Position numbers and translations under genes: made by a program. Of a DNA stretch of 64,000 nt, positions 44,836-56,900 are shown piece after piece. Numbering within the stretch: the first letter of the stretch is position 1; each line of letters begins with the position of its first letter. A model generated the notes under the pieces. It searched no databases. It worked only from the letters and a program-made list of their open reading frames with translations, and had not been told where the DNA came from. This DNA comes from Anomaloglossus baeobatrachus (taxonomy: Eukaryota > Chordata > Amphibia > Anura > Aromobatidae): positions 205,691,792-205,755,791 of the forward strand of contig NC_134360.1 in the NCBI RefSeq assembly GCF_048569485.1. The letters are read 5' to 3'.

Positions 44836-45401
44836 CAAATAATAAAGAAGGGTTTAACAGATGCCAGGAGGGGTAAAGAGTTGCTGGGGGCTGGAATGAA
44901 GATCCTTACAAGGGATTGCTAGCTCCACCGGGGAGCACGCTGGAGGCTGCTCTTATCAGTTAGGAATGCATGCAGAGTGCTAAAATGGTGGTGCATGTGA
45001 AGGAGGGATGAGAACGTTGCCGAGCAGGAAGATAATCTAAGTGGCTGAGAAAAGGGGCTATGGCTCTTAGAGCCTATAAAAGGTATCACTCCTAAAATAC
45101 TTTTGTCATTCTTGGGACATAGTTTCAATTGATTTTTCTGGCTAACACGGTACCTCAATATTACCTTGTATTGCACAGCGCTCAGCTGGGGAACGAAATT
45201 TGGGTCCTGGCTTGATGAGGACCGTGGAAGGTATAGAAAGGAGGCAGAGCCAAGAAGACACATGAACAGTATAAAGAACAGAAGCCAGAAAAAATAGGGG
45301 ACTGGTGATATCTGGATGAATGGCAGGATAGCAGTGAGCGTCTACAGTAGGGAATGTGAGCCAGTGCAACACAGCAGGATCTCTTTTTGCCTGTCCTAAA
45401 G
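44836..45401. other. Old repeat-derived DNA, unassigned
   Basis: No coding exon was recognised. Part could be leader sequence of R2 beyond D7, and TTTTTCTGGCTAACACGGTA at about 45135 resembles sequence I associate with amphibian retroelements, but neither assignment is firm. Confidence 0.3.
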
Positions 45402-45779
45402 AGTAGAGATGAGGGAACACGAGGTTCGGTGTTCATACCGAACGCAGACTTTACAAAAAAAACAAACATAGTTCGTGTGCTTTACATATGAAAACCACTC
45501 GCATGAGCATGGCTGTGCTCGGGTACACTTGGTGCTCAGCCCAGTGTGAGCCACTTGCAGTGTTTGAATAGCTCCGGACTGGGGGTAACAACCGCGCGAT
45601 CGGATGTAGTGTGCACCAAAAAGGAAAAAAAATAAAACCCCATCCAAGGAAGTGATCGGATTATGCATGTGGGTGAAGACCAGAACTGGCCAAATCCAAT
45701 TAGCGACTTCAATTTTGGTCCAGGTCATGTCCGGATGAACCCGCCGAACCAAACTTCCACTGGTCCGCTCAACTCTACT
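45402..45779. repeat. MITE with AGTAGAGATGAG ends
   Basis: AGTAGAGATGAGGGAAC at 45402 and its inverse GTCCGCTCAACTCTACT ending at 45779. No gene. The AGAGATGAG-ended repeat resembles a very common amphibian type (recollection). Confidence 0.65.
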
Positions 45780-45998
45780 TAACATGCTTGATCCATTGGT
45801 CCAGGTCTTTGGCTTTATCTTCGCTCCCTGCATTGCATCACACACTGGGAGCAGACAGAAAACCCATGGCAAGGACCGTCGGCACCAGTTCCTGAATACA
45901 AATTGTGTTGCAAGAAAAGGTCCTGCCCTCCAGCTGAGATGATTCAGCCTAATGCCAAGCACACATCCTATTCACATATCTCAAAAAGTAAAAAAAAA
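45780..45998. other. Short spacer before D8
   Basis: No feature recognised apart from an A run at 45989-46000 that adjoins the D8 right end. Confidence 0.5.
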
Positions 45999-46507
45999 AA
46001 AAGGGAATTTTGTTTACTTACCGTAAATTCCTTTTCTTCTAGCTCCTATTGGGAGACCCAGACAATTGGGTGTATAGCTTCTGCCTCCGGAGGCCACACA
46101 AAGTATTACACTTTTAAAAAAGTGTAACCCCTCCCCTCTGCCTATACACCCTCCCGTGGATCACGGGCTCCTCAGTTTTGGTGCAAAAGCAGGAAGGAGA
46201 AAACTTATAAATTGGTCTAGGGTAAATTCAATCCGAAGGATGTTCAGAGAACTGAAAACCATGAACCATAAGAACAAATCAACATCAACAACATGTGTAC
46301 ACAAAAAAACAACCAGCCCGAAGGGCACAGGGGCGGGTGCTGGGTCTCCCAATAGGAGCTAGAAGAAAAGGAATTTACGGTAAGTAAACAAAATTCCCTT
46401 TTTCTTTGTCGCTCCATTGGGAGACCCAGACAATTGGGACGTCCAAGAGCAGTCCCTGGGTGGGTAAAAGAATACCTCAATAAAAGGAGCCAAAAAACGG
46501 CCCCCTC

Positions 46508-47500
46508 TTACAGGTGGGCAACCGCCGCCTGGAGGACTCGCCTACCTAGACTGGCGTCTGCCGAAGCATAGGCATGCACTTGATAGTGCTTCGTGAAAGT
46601 GTGTAGACTAGACCACGTAGCTGCCTGACACACCTGCTGAGCCGTCGCCCGGTGCCGCAAAGCCCAGGACGCACCTACGGCTCTGGTAGAATGGGCTTTC
46701 AACCCTGAAGGAAGTGGAAGCCCAGAAGAACGGTAGGCCTCGAGAATCGGTTCCTTGATCCACCGAGCCAAGGTTGACTTGGAGGCCTTGAGAGCCCTTA
46801 CGCTGGCCAGCGACAAGGACAAAGAGCGCGTCTGAACGGCGCAAGGGCGCCGTGCGAGACACGTAGAACCGGAGTGCTCTCACTAGATCCAAAGAGTGCA
46901 AATCCTTTTCACACTGGTGAATTGGATTAGGGCAAAAGGAAGGCAAGGAGATATCCTGATTGAGATGACGGGAGAGAGAGACATCCCGCAGCGGCTCAAA
47001 GGCGGCTTTTGAAGAGCCGTCAGAACCCTGTTAAGATCCCAAGGTTCCAACGGACATTTGTAAGGTGGGACCATGTGGCAAACCCCCTGCAGGAACGTGC
47101 GGACCTGCGGAAGCCTGGCTAGACGCTTTTGAAAAAACACGGAGAGCGCCGACACTTGGCCCTTGAGAGAGCCGAGGGACAAACCCTTGTCCATTCCAGA
47201 TTGTAGGAATGAAAGAAATGTGGGTAAAGCAAACGGCCATGAAGGAAAACCATTATCAGAGCACCAGGATAAGAAAATTTGCCAAGACCTGTAATAGATT
47301 TTGGCGGACGTTGGCTTCCTGGCTTGTCTCATGGTGGCAATGACATCCTGAGATAACCCTGAAGACGCTAGGAGCCAGGACTCAATGGCCACACAGTCAG
47401 GTTGAGGGCCACAGAATTCAGATGGAAAAACGGCCCTTGTGACAGCAAGTCTGGGTGGTCTGGAAGCGCCCACGGTTGACCCACCGTGAGATGCCACAGA
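46508..47500 (-). pseudogene. D8 tyrosine recombinase remnant
   Basis: MRQARKPTSAKIYYRSWQIF core-binding region near 47270-47330, the SALSVFFQKRLARLPQVRTF region, and the C-terminal HSTRAVGASWALRHRATAQQ and FTKHYQVHAYASADASLGR blocks (about 46545-46690). Ends VLQAAVAHL at 46508. Broken fossil, few breaks. Confidence 0.8.
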
Positions 47501-49200
47501 TCCGGATACCACGACCGCCTCGGCCAGTCTGGAGCGACGAGAATGGCGCGACGGCAGTCGGACCGGATCTTGCGTAGTACTCTGGGCAGCATGCCAGAGG
47601 GGGAAACACATATGGCAGTCGAAACTGCGACCAATCCTGGACCAGAGCGTCCGCTGCCAGAGCTCTGTGATCCTGAGACCGTGCCATGAAGGCCGGGACC
47701 TTGTTGTTGTGTCGTGACGCCATGAGATCGACGTCCGGCGTTCCCCAGCGGCGACAGATCTCTCGAAACACGTCTGGGTGAAGAGACCATTCCCCCGCGT
47801 CCATGCCCTGACGACTGAGAAAATCTGCTTCCCAGTTTTCCACGCCCGGGATGTGAACTGCGGAGATGGTGGAGCCTGTGACCCACTGCAGAATCCGCCC
47901 GACTTCCTGGAAGGCTTGACGACTGCGAGTGCCGCCTTGGTGGTTGATGTAGGCGACGGCAGTGGCGTTGTCCGACTGGATTCGGATCTGCCTGCCCTCC
48001 AGCCACCGATGGAAAGCCAATAGGGCTAGATATACTGCCCTTATCTCCAGGATATTGATCTGAAGGGACGATTCTATTGGAGTCCAGGTTCCTTGAGCCC
48101 TGTGGTGGAGAAAAACCGCTCCCCAACCTGACAGGCTCGCGTCCGTGGTGACCACGGCCCAGGTTGGGGGGAGGAAGGATTTTCCCCGAGACAGAGATGT
48201 GGGTAGGAGCCACCACTGAAGTGATGTTTTGGCTGCAAGTGAAAGAGAGATGTTCTTGTCGAGGGAAGCCGAACTCTTGTCCCATTTGCGAAGAATGTCC
48301 CATTGGAGTGGCCGTAGATGGAATTGCGCGAACGGCACTGCCTCCATAGCTGCAACCATCTTCCCCAGGAAGTGCATGAGGCGCCTTAAGGGGTGTGACT
48401 GACTCCGAAGAAGTGACTGCACCCCCGCCTGCAGAGAAAGCTGTTTGTCCCGCAGTAGCTTGACTAACGCTGGCTGGGTATGAAACTCCATCCCGAGGTA
48501 AGTCAGTGATTGGGTCGGCGTCAACTTGGATTTCGGGAAATTGATGATCCACCCGAACTGCTGGAGAGTCGCCAGAGTGACGGTAAGACTTCGTTGACAC
48601 GCCACCCGAGAAGGGGCCCTGACTAGGAGATCGTCCAAGTATGGGATCACAGAGTGGCCCTGAGACTGCAGGACCGCCACGACAGATGCCATGACTTTGG
48701 TGAAGACCCGTGGGGCTGTCGCCAGGCCGAAAGGCAATGCGACGAACTGGAGGTGTTCGTCCCCGATGGCGAAACGCAGGAAACGATGTTCGGGTGCGAT
48801 CGGCACATGGAGATAAGCATCCTTGATGTCGATCGATGCTAGGAAGTCTCCTTGTGACATCGAGGCGATGACCGAGCGGAGAGATTCCATCCGAAACCGT
48901 CTGGTTCTCACATGTCTGTTGAGCAGCTTGAGGTCCAGAACGGGACGGAATGACCCGTCCTTTTTTGGCACCACGAACAAGTTGGAGTAAAATCCGCGAC
49001 CACGTTCCTGAAGGGGAACGGGAATCACAACTCCTTCCATCTTTAGAGCGTCCACTGCCTGAAAAAGTGCATCGGCCTGTGCGGGGGGTGGGGAGGTTCT
49101 GAAAAAACGAGCCGTAGGTCGAGAGCTGAACTCTATGCTGTAACCATGAGACAGAATGTCTCTCACCCATCAGTCTTGAACGTGTGGCCACCAGGCGTCT
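47380..49200 (-). pseudogene. D8 reverse transcriptase-RNase H
   Basis: A long frame covers nearly all RT and RNase H: VVPKKDGSFRPVLDLKLLN, DFLASIDIKDAYLHVPIA, LPFGLATAPRVF, PYLDDLLVRA, TTDASLSGWGAVFLHH, LEIRAVYLALLAF, SDNATAVAYINHQGG, VENWEADFLSRQ, DVDLMASRHNNKVPAF. Nearly whole; about one or two breaks at most. Confidence 0.85.
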
Positions 49201-49254
49201 CCAAAGCGGGAGAGCCTGCCACCGACCGAGGATGTGGCTAGATGAGGCCGAGAG

Positions 49255-50789
49255 TCATGAGGCCGTCTTGGAGGCAGTGCCTCCTGCGGCCTTTTGGGGA
49301 CGTGACTTAGACCGCCACGCATAGGAGTTCCTCTGGCCTTTCTCCGGCCGGTTGGACGAAGAGGATTGGGGCTTGGCGGAGGGACGAAAGGACCGAAACC
49401 TCGATTGGATTTTTCTCTGCTGAGGTCTCTTAGGTTTGGACTGGGGTAAGGAGGAGTCCTTTCCCGAGAATTCCTTCATAATCTCATCCAACCGTTCGCC
49501 AAACAAACGTTCGCCAGAAAAAGGCAAACCAGTTAGGAACCTTTTGGAAGCAGAGTCTGCTTTCCATTCGCGCAGCCACATGGCCCTGCGGACTGCCACG
49601 GAGTTAGCGGATGCCACAGCCGTACGGCTAGCGGAGTCCAGGACGGCGTTCATGGCGTAGGACGAAAATGCTGATGCCTGAGAGGTCAAGGAAGACACAT
49701 GCGGAGCAGAATTCCGCGTGACAGCATTAATCTCAGTCAGACATGCTGAGATTGCTTGGAGAGCCCACACAGCCACAAAGGCCGGTGCAAGAGACGCGCC
49801 CGTGGCCTCATAAATAGACTTCACCAAGAGCTCTGTCAGTGGCATCCTTCAGGGATGAGCCATCGGCAACCGACACAACTGACCTAGCAGCCAATCTAGA
49901 GAGACTGGAGGATCCACCTTGGGAGAGTGTGCCCAGCCCTTCACGACTTCAGGTGAAAAGGGAAAACGCGTGTCAGTGTGCCGTTTAGCAAAGCGCTTGT
50001 CCGGGACCGCTTTGGGCTTCTGGAAAGCGTCCCTGAAGTTAGAGTGATCAAAAAACGTATTGCGCGTACGTTTGGGGAATCGAAATTGGTGTTTCTCCTG
50101 CTGAGAAGCCGGCTCCTCTGCAGGAGGAGGTGGTGGTGAGAGATCCAGCACCTGGTTGATGGACGAGATAAGATCATTTACTAAGGCGTCCCCCTCAGGG
50201 GTATCAAGGTTAAGGGCGAAGTCAGGGTCAGAGCCCTGAGCTCCCACGTCCGCCTCGTCTTCCTGAGAGTCCTCAAACTGGGATCCAGAGCAGCGTGAGG
50301 AGGCCGGGGAAGAATCCCAGCGAGGCCGCTTAGCAGGTCTGGGGCTGCGATCCGGGTAGGAGTCCTCCGCCTGGGACCTAGGGGCTATCCTGGGAGCGCG
50401 CTGCGGCGCGGACCGAGAAGGGCCTGGAGGAGACAAACTAACAGGGGCCGGGGCCTGTGAAGAGCCCGGTCTGGACTGCAATGCCTCAAGGAGCTTAGAT
50501 GACCATTTGTCCATAGACTGTGCAATGGATTGAGAAAGTGACAGAGTTTCTCAGCGAAAGAGGCCAACGATGGTGACTCTGTCCCTGCAGCCTGCCCAGG
50601 GGGAGCAGGGGGGTCTACATGAGCCGAGGGGCCCACAAGTGCCCTAGGCTCCGGCTGAGCAAGCGTGGCAGGAGTCGAGCATTGATCACAGTGAGGGTAG
50701 GTGGATCCCGCAGGCAACATAGCCCCACAAGAAGTACAGGCCGCGAAAAAAATCTGTGCCTTAGTAGCTTTGCTCCTTGTGGACGACAT
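49255..50789 (-). pseudogene. D8 Gag-like remnant
   Basis: ATG at 50789 (AGCATGTCGTCCAC). CxxC-x12-CxxC is intact (ACTSCGAMLP ... PHCDQCS). Serine/proline-rich linker, acidic stretch, core motif, and basic tail (SRFRSFRPSAKPQSSSSNR) are recognisable. A few breaks. Confidence 0.78.
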
Positions 50790-50857
50790 GCTGTTGTCTC
50801 TTAGGAGAGTGACCACTGAGGGTATATGGGAAAAGGGTATACCGCCTTTCCTAACAG

Positions 50858-50903
50858 ATATATATATCTATTATATATATATCTATATATCTATATCTAT
50901 ATC

Positions 50904-50979
<76 letters not shown>
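50858..50979. repeat. (TA)n microsatellite in the D8 leader
   Basis: About 120 bp of nearly pure TA just upstream of D8 Gag (minus orientation). D2 has only a short TATATATC tract at the same position, so the expansion is specific to this copy. Confidence 0.95.
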
Positions 50980-50982
<3 letters not shown>

Positions 50983-52429
50983 GGCACCTTAGGGGAGACC
51001 AGCACCAGGTGACCAGTGTGGCTTACCAACCGCTCACGAGCGGAGTGTGTCCTCCAGATTCCCTGTCGTGGATCCCCCGGAGCTGCAGAGCCTTGTTGCT
51101 GAATAGCATCCACCGGCAGAATGTTAAAAATGGCTGCCGGAGCTCTCAGGGGGGGAGTGGAGCCGAGGGCGGCGCTAGCAGAGAGCGGGAATCTGGAGTC
51201 CCCAAGTGGTCAATGAGGGGGGAGGGAGACATGCAGGATGCTCCAGCCCTCAAGGCCGACGTCATGTCGGCAATCCCGTCCTTACCCCTGACAGGCAGGC
51301 TCGGGGGCGGGATTTTTCGGACTAGGCCGCGGCGAAGCCGGGGGCTAAATTTAAGACCGCGGCCGACAAGCAGGCACGGTCGGCGCGGAGGTCCGCCGAA
51401 AAGATAACGGACGGAACCACCGCGGCTTCCGGGAAGAAGGTGCGACCCCTGTACAGTCCCCACATGAGGATACAGAGTACCTTCAAGTTGCAGGGCCCAG
51501 TCCCTGGGGATGAAGAAGCTCCGGTCCGGCAGGTTCCACCAGGGGCTGCGGATGGAGCACGGTCCCAGCACATGGATGACCGCATAGGATCCCACTTCTC
51601 CCAGAGCCTCATAAGGGACGGTGAAGGAGACGGCATGTGGCTCCAGCCTCCGTACCCGCAATGGGTACCTCAACCTTAACAACACCGCCGACTTAGTGGG
51701 GTGAGAAGGGAACATGCCGGGGACCCCATTGGGGACCTCTTTTCTTCCAACCGACATAACTATGTATGAGAATGCATGAGTGGATGTGTGCCTCCTTCCA
51801 CACAAAGCATAAAACTGAGGAGCCCGTGATCCACGGGAGGGTGTATAGGCAGAGGGGAGGGGTTACACTTTTTTAAAAGTGTAATACTTTGTGTGGCCTC
51901 CGGAGGCAGAAGCTATACACCTAATTGTCTGGGTCTCCCAATGGAGCGACAAAGAAGAAGGGAATTTTGTTACTTACCGTAAATTCCTTTTCTTCTAGCT
52001 CCTATTGGGAGACCCAGACGATTGGGTGTATAGCACTGCCCTCCGGAGGCCACACAAAGCATTACACTAAAAAGTGTAAGGCCCCTCCCCTTCTGGCTAT
52101 ACACCCCCAGTGGGATCACTGGCTCACCAGTTTTAGTGCAAAAGCAAGAAGGAGGAAAGCCAATAACTGGTTTAAACAAATTCACTCCGAAGTAACCTCG
52201 GAGAACTGAAAACCATTCAACATGAACAACATGTGTACCCGAAAAACCACCAAAAATCCCGAAGGACAACAGGGCGGGTGCTGGGTCTCCCAATAGGAGC
52301 TAGAAGAAAAGGAATTTACGGTAAGTAACAAAATTCCCTTCTTCTTCGGCGCTCCATTGGGAGACCCAGACGATTGGGACGTCCAAAAGCTGTCCCTGGG
52401 TGGGTAAAGAAATACCTCATGTTAGAGCT

Positions 52430-53620
52430 GCAAAGACAGCCCTCCCCTACGGGGAGGCAACTGCCGCCTGCAGGACTCTTCTACCTAGGCTGGCGTCCGC
52501 CGAAGCATAGGTATGCACCTGATAATGTTAGGTGAAAGTGTGCAGACTCGACCAGGTAGCTGCCTGGCACACCTGTTAAGCCGTAGCCTGGCGTCGTAAT
52601 GCCCAGGACGCACCCACGGCTCTGGTAGAATGGGCCTTCAGCCCTGATGGTATCGGAAGCCCAGCAGAACGGTAGGCTTCAAGAATCGGTTCTTTGATCC
52701 ATCGAGCCAGGGTGGCTTTGGAAGCCTGCGACCCTTTGCGCTTACCAGCGACAAGGACAAAGAGTGCATCCGAGCGGCGCAGGGGCGCCGTGCGGGAAAT
52801 GTAGATTCTGAGTGCTCTCACCAGATCCAACAAATGTAGATCCTTTTCATACCGATGCACTGCATGCGGATAAAAGGAAGGCAAGGAGATATCCTGATTA
52901 AGGTGAAAAGAGGACACCACCTTAGGGAGAAACTCCTGAATGGGACGCAGCACTACCTTGTCCTGGTGGAACACCAGGAAAGGAGCTTTGCATGACAGCG
53001 CTGCTAGTTCAGACACTCTCCGAAGAGACGTGACCGCTACCAGAAAGGCCCCTTTCTGTGAGAGTCGAGAAAGTGACACATCCCCCAGGGGCTCGAAAGG
53101 CGGCTTCTGGAGAGCAACAAGGACCTTGTTTAGCTCCCACGGATCTAACGGCCTCCTGTACGGAGGTACGATATGACACACCCCCTGCAGGAACGTGCGC
53201 ACCTGAGAAAGTCGCGCTAGACGCTTCTGAAAAAACACGGATAGTGCCGAGACTTGCCCTTTAAGGGAGCCGAGCGACCAGCCCTTTTCCAACCCAGATT
53301 GCAGGAAGGAAAGAAAGACAGGTAACGCGAATGGCCAGGGGGATACTCCTTGTGCAGAGCACCAGGATAAGAAAATCTTCCACGTTCTGTGGTAGATCTT
53401 AGCAGAAGTGGACTTCCTAGCCTGCCTCATGGTGGCCACGACCCCTTGGGGTAATCCTGAAGACGCTAGGATCCAGGACTCAATGGCCACACAGTCAGGT
53501 TCAGGGCCGCAGAATTCCGATGGAAAAACGGCCCTTGGGACAGTAAGTCTGGACGGTCTGGTAGTGCCCACGGTTGGCCGACCGTGAGATGCCACAGATC
53601 CGGGTACCACGACCTCCTCG
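52430..53620 (-). pseudogene. D9 tyrosine recombinase remnant
   Basis: A long well-kept stretch: MRQARKSTSAKIYHRTWKIF, VTSLRRVSELAALSCKAPFL, HQDKVVLRPI, YEKDLHLLDLVRALRIYISR, and HSTRAVGASWALRRQATA. Fossil with few breaks in this gene. Confidence 0.8.
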
Positions 53621-55080
53621 GCCAGTCTGGGGCGACGAGTATGACGCGGCCGCAATCGGATCTGATCTAGCGTAACACTCTGGGCCAGAGTGCCAGAGGT
53701 GGAAACACATAAGGGAACCGGAACCCGGAACTGCGACCAATCTTGCACTAAGGCGTCTGCCGCCAGAGCTCTTTGATCGCGAGACCGCGCTATGAAGGTC
53801 GGGACCTTGTTGTCGTGCCGAGACGCCATTTCGACGTCCGGCACCCCCCAGCGGCTGCAGATTTCCTGAAAACACGTCCGGGTGAAGGGACCATTCCCCT
53901 GCGTCCATGCCCTGGCGACTGAGGAAGTCTGCTTCCCAGTTTTCTACGCCCGGGATGTGAACTGCTGATATGGTGGATGCTCTTTCCTCCACCCACATCA
54001 GAATCCGCCTGATTTCCTGGAAGGCTTGCCGACTGCGTGTCCCTCCTTGGTGGTAGATGTATGCCACCGCTGTGGAGTTGTCCGACTGAATTCGGATGTG
54101 TGTGCTTTCCAGCCACGGCTGGAAAGCTTGCAGGGCAAGATACACTGCCCAGATTTCCAGCACATTGATTTGAAGGATGGACTCCTCTGAGGAGAGTCCT
54201 TGACCGTCTGAGAAGGGGGACGTTTCTTCTAGGGACGTCGACTTCCCATCCCATTGGCAAAGAATGCCACATTGGAGTGGACGCAGATGAAACTGCGCGA
54301 AATTGACTGCCTCTGCATGAGGCGTGTTAAGGAGTGTGACTGGCCGTGAAGGAGAGACTGCACCCCCGTCTGTAGTGAACGCTGTTTGTCCAGCGGAAGC
54401 TTCACTATCGCTGAGGGAGCGTGACACTCCGTGCCCAGATATGTCAGCGATTGGGTCGGTGTCAGATTTAACCTTGAGAAGTTGATGATCCACTCGAAAC
54501 TCTGGAGAGTCTCCAGCGCTACGCTCAGGCTGTGTTGGCATGCCTCTTGAGAGGATGCCTTGACAAGTCGACCGTCCAAGGAAGGATCACCGAGTGACCC
54601 TGAGAGTGCAGGACTGCTCCCACTGCTGCCCTGAACATGTTCAAACTCCGTAGGGCTGTCGCCAGACCGAAGGGCAGGGTTACGAACTGAAGATGCTCGT
54701 CTTGAATAACGAAGCGTAGCAAACGTTGGTGCTCTGGAGCGATCGGCACGTGGAGATAAGCATCCTGATGTCTATTGATGCTAGGAAATCTCCTTGAGAC
54801 ATTGAGGCAATGACGGAGCGGAGGGATGCCCTCCGGAACCGCCTGGCCTTCACGTGCTTGTTGAGCAGTTTTAGGTCCCCCACAATCAGATTGGAGGAAA
54901 AACTGTGTCTTGTTCCTGAAGAGGAACCGGAATTACCACTCATTCTGCCTGCAGAAGAGCATCGGCTCGGTGGGTAGGTGGGGAAGTTCTGAAGAATCGA
55001 GCCGGAGGCCGAGAACAGAACTCTATCCTGTACACGTGAGATACGATGTCTCTCACCCACCGGTCTGTGACCTGTGGCAG
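53500..55080 (-). pseudogene. D9 reverse transcriptase-RNase H remnant
   Basis: RT traces (HRISRVQDRVLFSASG-type start, PIAPEHQRLLRFVIQDEHLQ, LPFGLATA) at about 54650-55060 and RNase H traces (SDNSTAVAYIYHQGG, VENWEADFLSRQ) at about 53930-54100. Many breaks. Confidence 0.75.
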
Positions 55081-55139
55081 CTAAATGTCGCCAAAGCGGG
55101 AGAGTCTGCCACCAACCGCGGATGCGGAGAGAGAGAGCT

Positions 55140-56880
55140 TAAAGTCATGAGGAGACCGCCTTGGAAGCGGTTCCTCTGGCTGCCTTCCTTGGGCGTGATT
55201 GAGCCCGCCTGGAATCTGAGCCCCTCTGAGCCTTTTGAGCCCTTTTGGACTAGGACAATTTGGACCTGCCCGAGCCTGGGAAGGACCGAAACCTCGACTG
55301 TCTCTCTCGGACAGCATTAATAGGGTAATTTGCAATGCAGACATTGCGAGGATAAGGACACTACCTGCGGCACAGATGTACCTGTGCACAAGACCAGCTG
55401 CGCAAGACCAGCTGACATAGCTTAGAGTGCCCATACGGCTGCGAATGCCGGAGCAACCGACACGCCGATAGCTTCATAGACAGATTTCAACCAGAGGTCC
55501 ATCTGTCTGTCAATGGCATCTTTAAGTGAAGTCCCATCTCCGCTGCAACTATGGATCTAGCCGCAAGCCTGGAGATTGGGGGATCCACCTTTGGACCCTG
55601 GGTCCAGCGCCTGACCACGTCAGGGGGAAAGGGATAACATGTATCCTTAATACATTTGGAGAAACGCTTATCTGGTAAGCGTGGTGATCCTGAACTGCTT
55701 CTCTGAAGACAGCGTGGCCAGAAAAGTACTCAATGTACGCTTGAGATACTGAAATGGGATTTCTCCTGCTGGGAAGCTGACTCCTCCACTGAAGGAGCTG
55801 GGGGAGAGATATCCAACATGCCATTGCTGGACGCTATAAGATCATTCCGCATGGCGTCACCATCCGGTGTATCCGGAGTGAGAGCGGTGTCAGGATCAAA
55901 GTCCTGATCAGCTACGTCTGCCTCATCATACAGAGAGTCCTCTGCTGTGACCCTGACTAGTGATGAGGCCGAGTGCCGCCCCCAGCGAGCTCGCTTAGGC
56001 TGTCTGGGACCGTCGTCCGTGTTGGACTGCAAGTCACAAGCCGAAACTGCAACACCGTCCCTGTCCATGGACAGGATTCACAGGTGGTTCCTTTGGCCAC
56101 CTCTAGTAGAGACCCCGGCTGACCAAGTGCTACAGAGGAGCATTGCACACAACGGGGGCCAGTGGAACTTGTCGGTGGAACAGTATCATATGCAGTAAAA
56201 ACAGCATAGAAAGCCTGTGTTGCTTTTTTGCTGCTGTAGTCTAGCCATCTAGGAGCATATAGCCGAGAATAGCGACCGTACAGTGCAATGTATAGCATAC
56301 AAGCATAAAGTACAAATGAGCCCTTCAGCACATGCAATATGAGCAGCTTAGAAAGCCTGTGCCTTGGCACCCTTGCTTTTTTGCTGCTGTAGACTAGCCA
56401 TCCAGGAGAATATCTCCAAGAGTAGCGACCGTACAGTGCAATGTATAGCATACAAGCATAAGTACAAATGAACACTGCAGCACATGCAATACAAGCAGCC
56501 TAGAAAAACTGTGCCTTAGCACCTTTGCTTTTTTGCTGCTGTAGTCTAGCCATTCTAGGAGAATATAGCCAAGAATAGCGACCGTACAGTGCAATGTATA
56601 GCATACAAGCATAAGTACAAATGAACACTTCAGCACATGCAATACAAGCAGCATAGAAAGCCTGTGCCTTAGCACCTTTGCTTTTTTGCTGCTGTAGTCT
56701 AGCCATTCTAGGAGAATAAAGCCAAGAATAGCGACCGTACAGTGCAATGTATAGCATACAAGCATAAGTACAAATGAACACTTCAGCACATGCAATACAA
56801 GCAGCATAGAAAGCCTGTGCCTTAGCACCCCTGCTTTTTGCTGCTGTTGTCTCGCCATCTAAGAGGGCATATAGCCAAAA
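55140..56880 (-). pseudogene. D9 Gag-like remnant with amplified start region
   Basis: Gag C-terminal tail and core are scattered at 55140-55850. Upstream, the N-terminal region (SKGAKAQAFYAACIACAE) and the leader just before the start codon are repeated in tandem. Broken fossil with many breaks. Confidence 0.65.
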
Positions 56881-56900
56881 ATAGCGACCTACAGTGCAGT
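56220..56900 (-). repeat. 152-153 bp tandem repeat, about 4.5 copies
   Basis: TTGCTGCTGT recurs at 56228, 56381, 56533, 56686 and 56838. Each unit contains leader sequence (ACAGTGCAATGTATAGCATA on the + strand) plus the first codons of Gag. At 153 bp a unit equals 51 codons, and several units read through in one frame. Confidence 0.9.

Larger units (their letters stand above)
45999..51954 (-). mobile_element. D8: family A DIRS retrotransposon
   Basis: Minus orientation. Right end near 45999, ICR about 46340-46445, left end GGAGCGACAAAG near 51954, directly joined to the right end of D9. The ITRs (about 46045-46180 and 51815-51945) differ at about one site by eye. The leader carries an expanded TA tract. 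Gag, RT-RH and YR recognisable; a handful of breaks. Confidence 0.9.
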
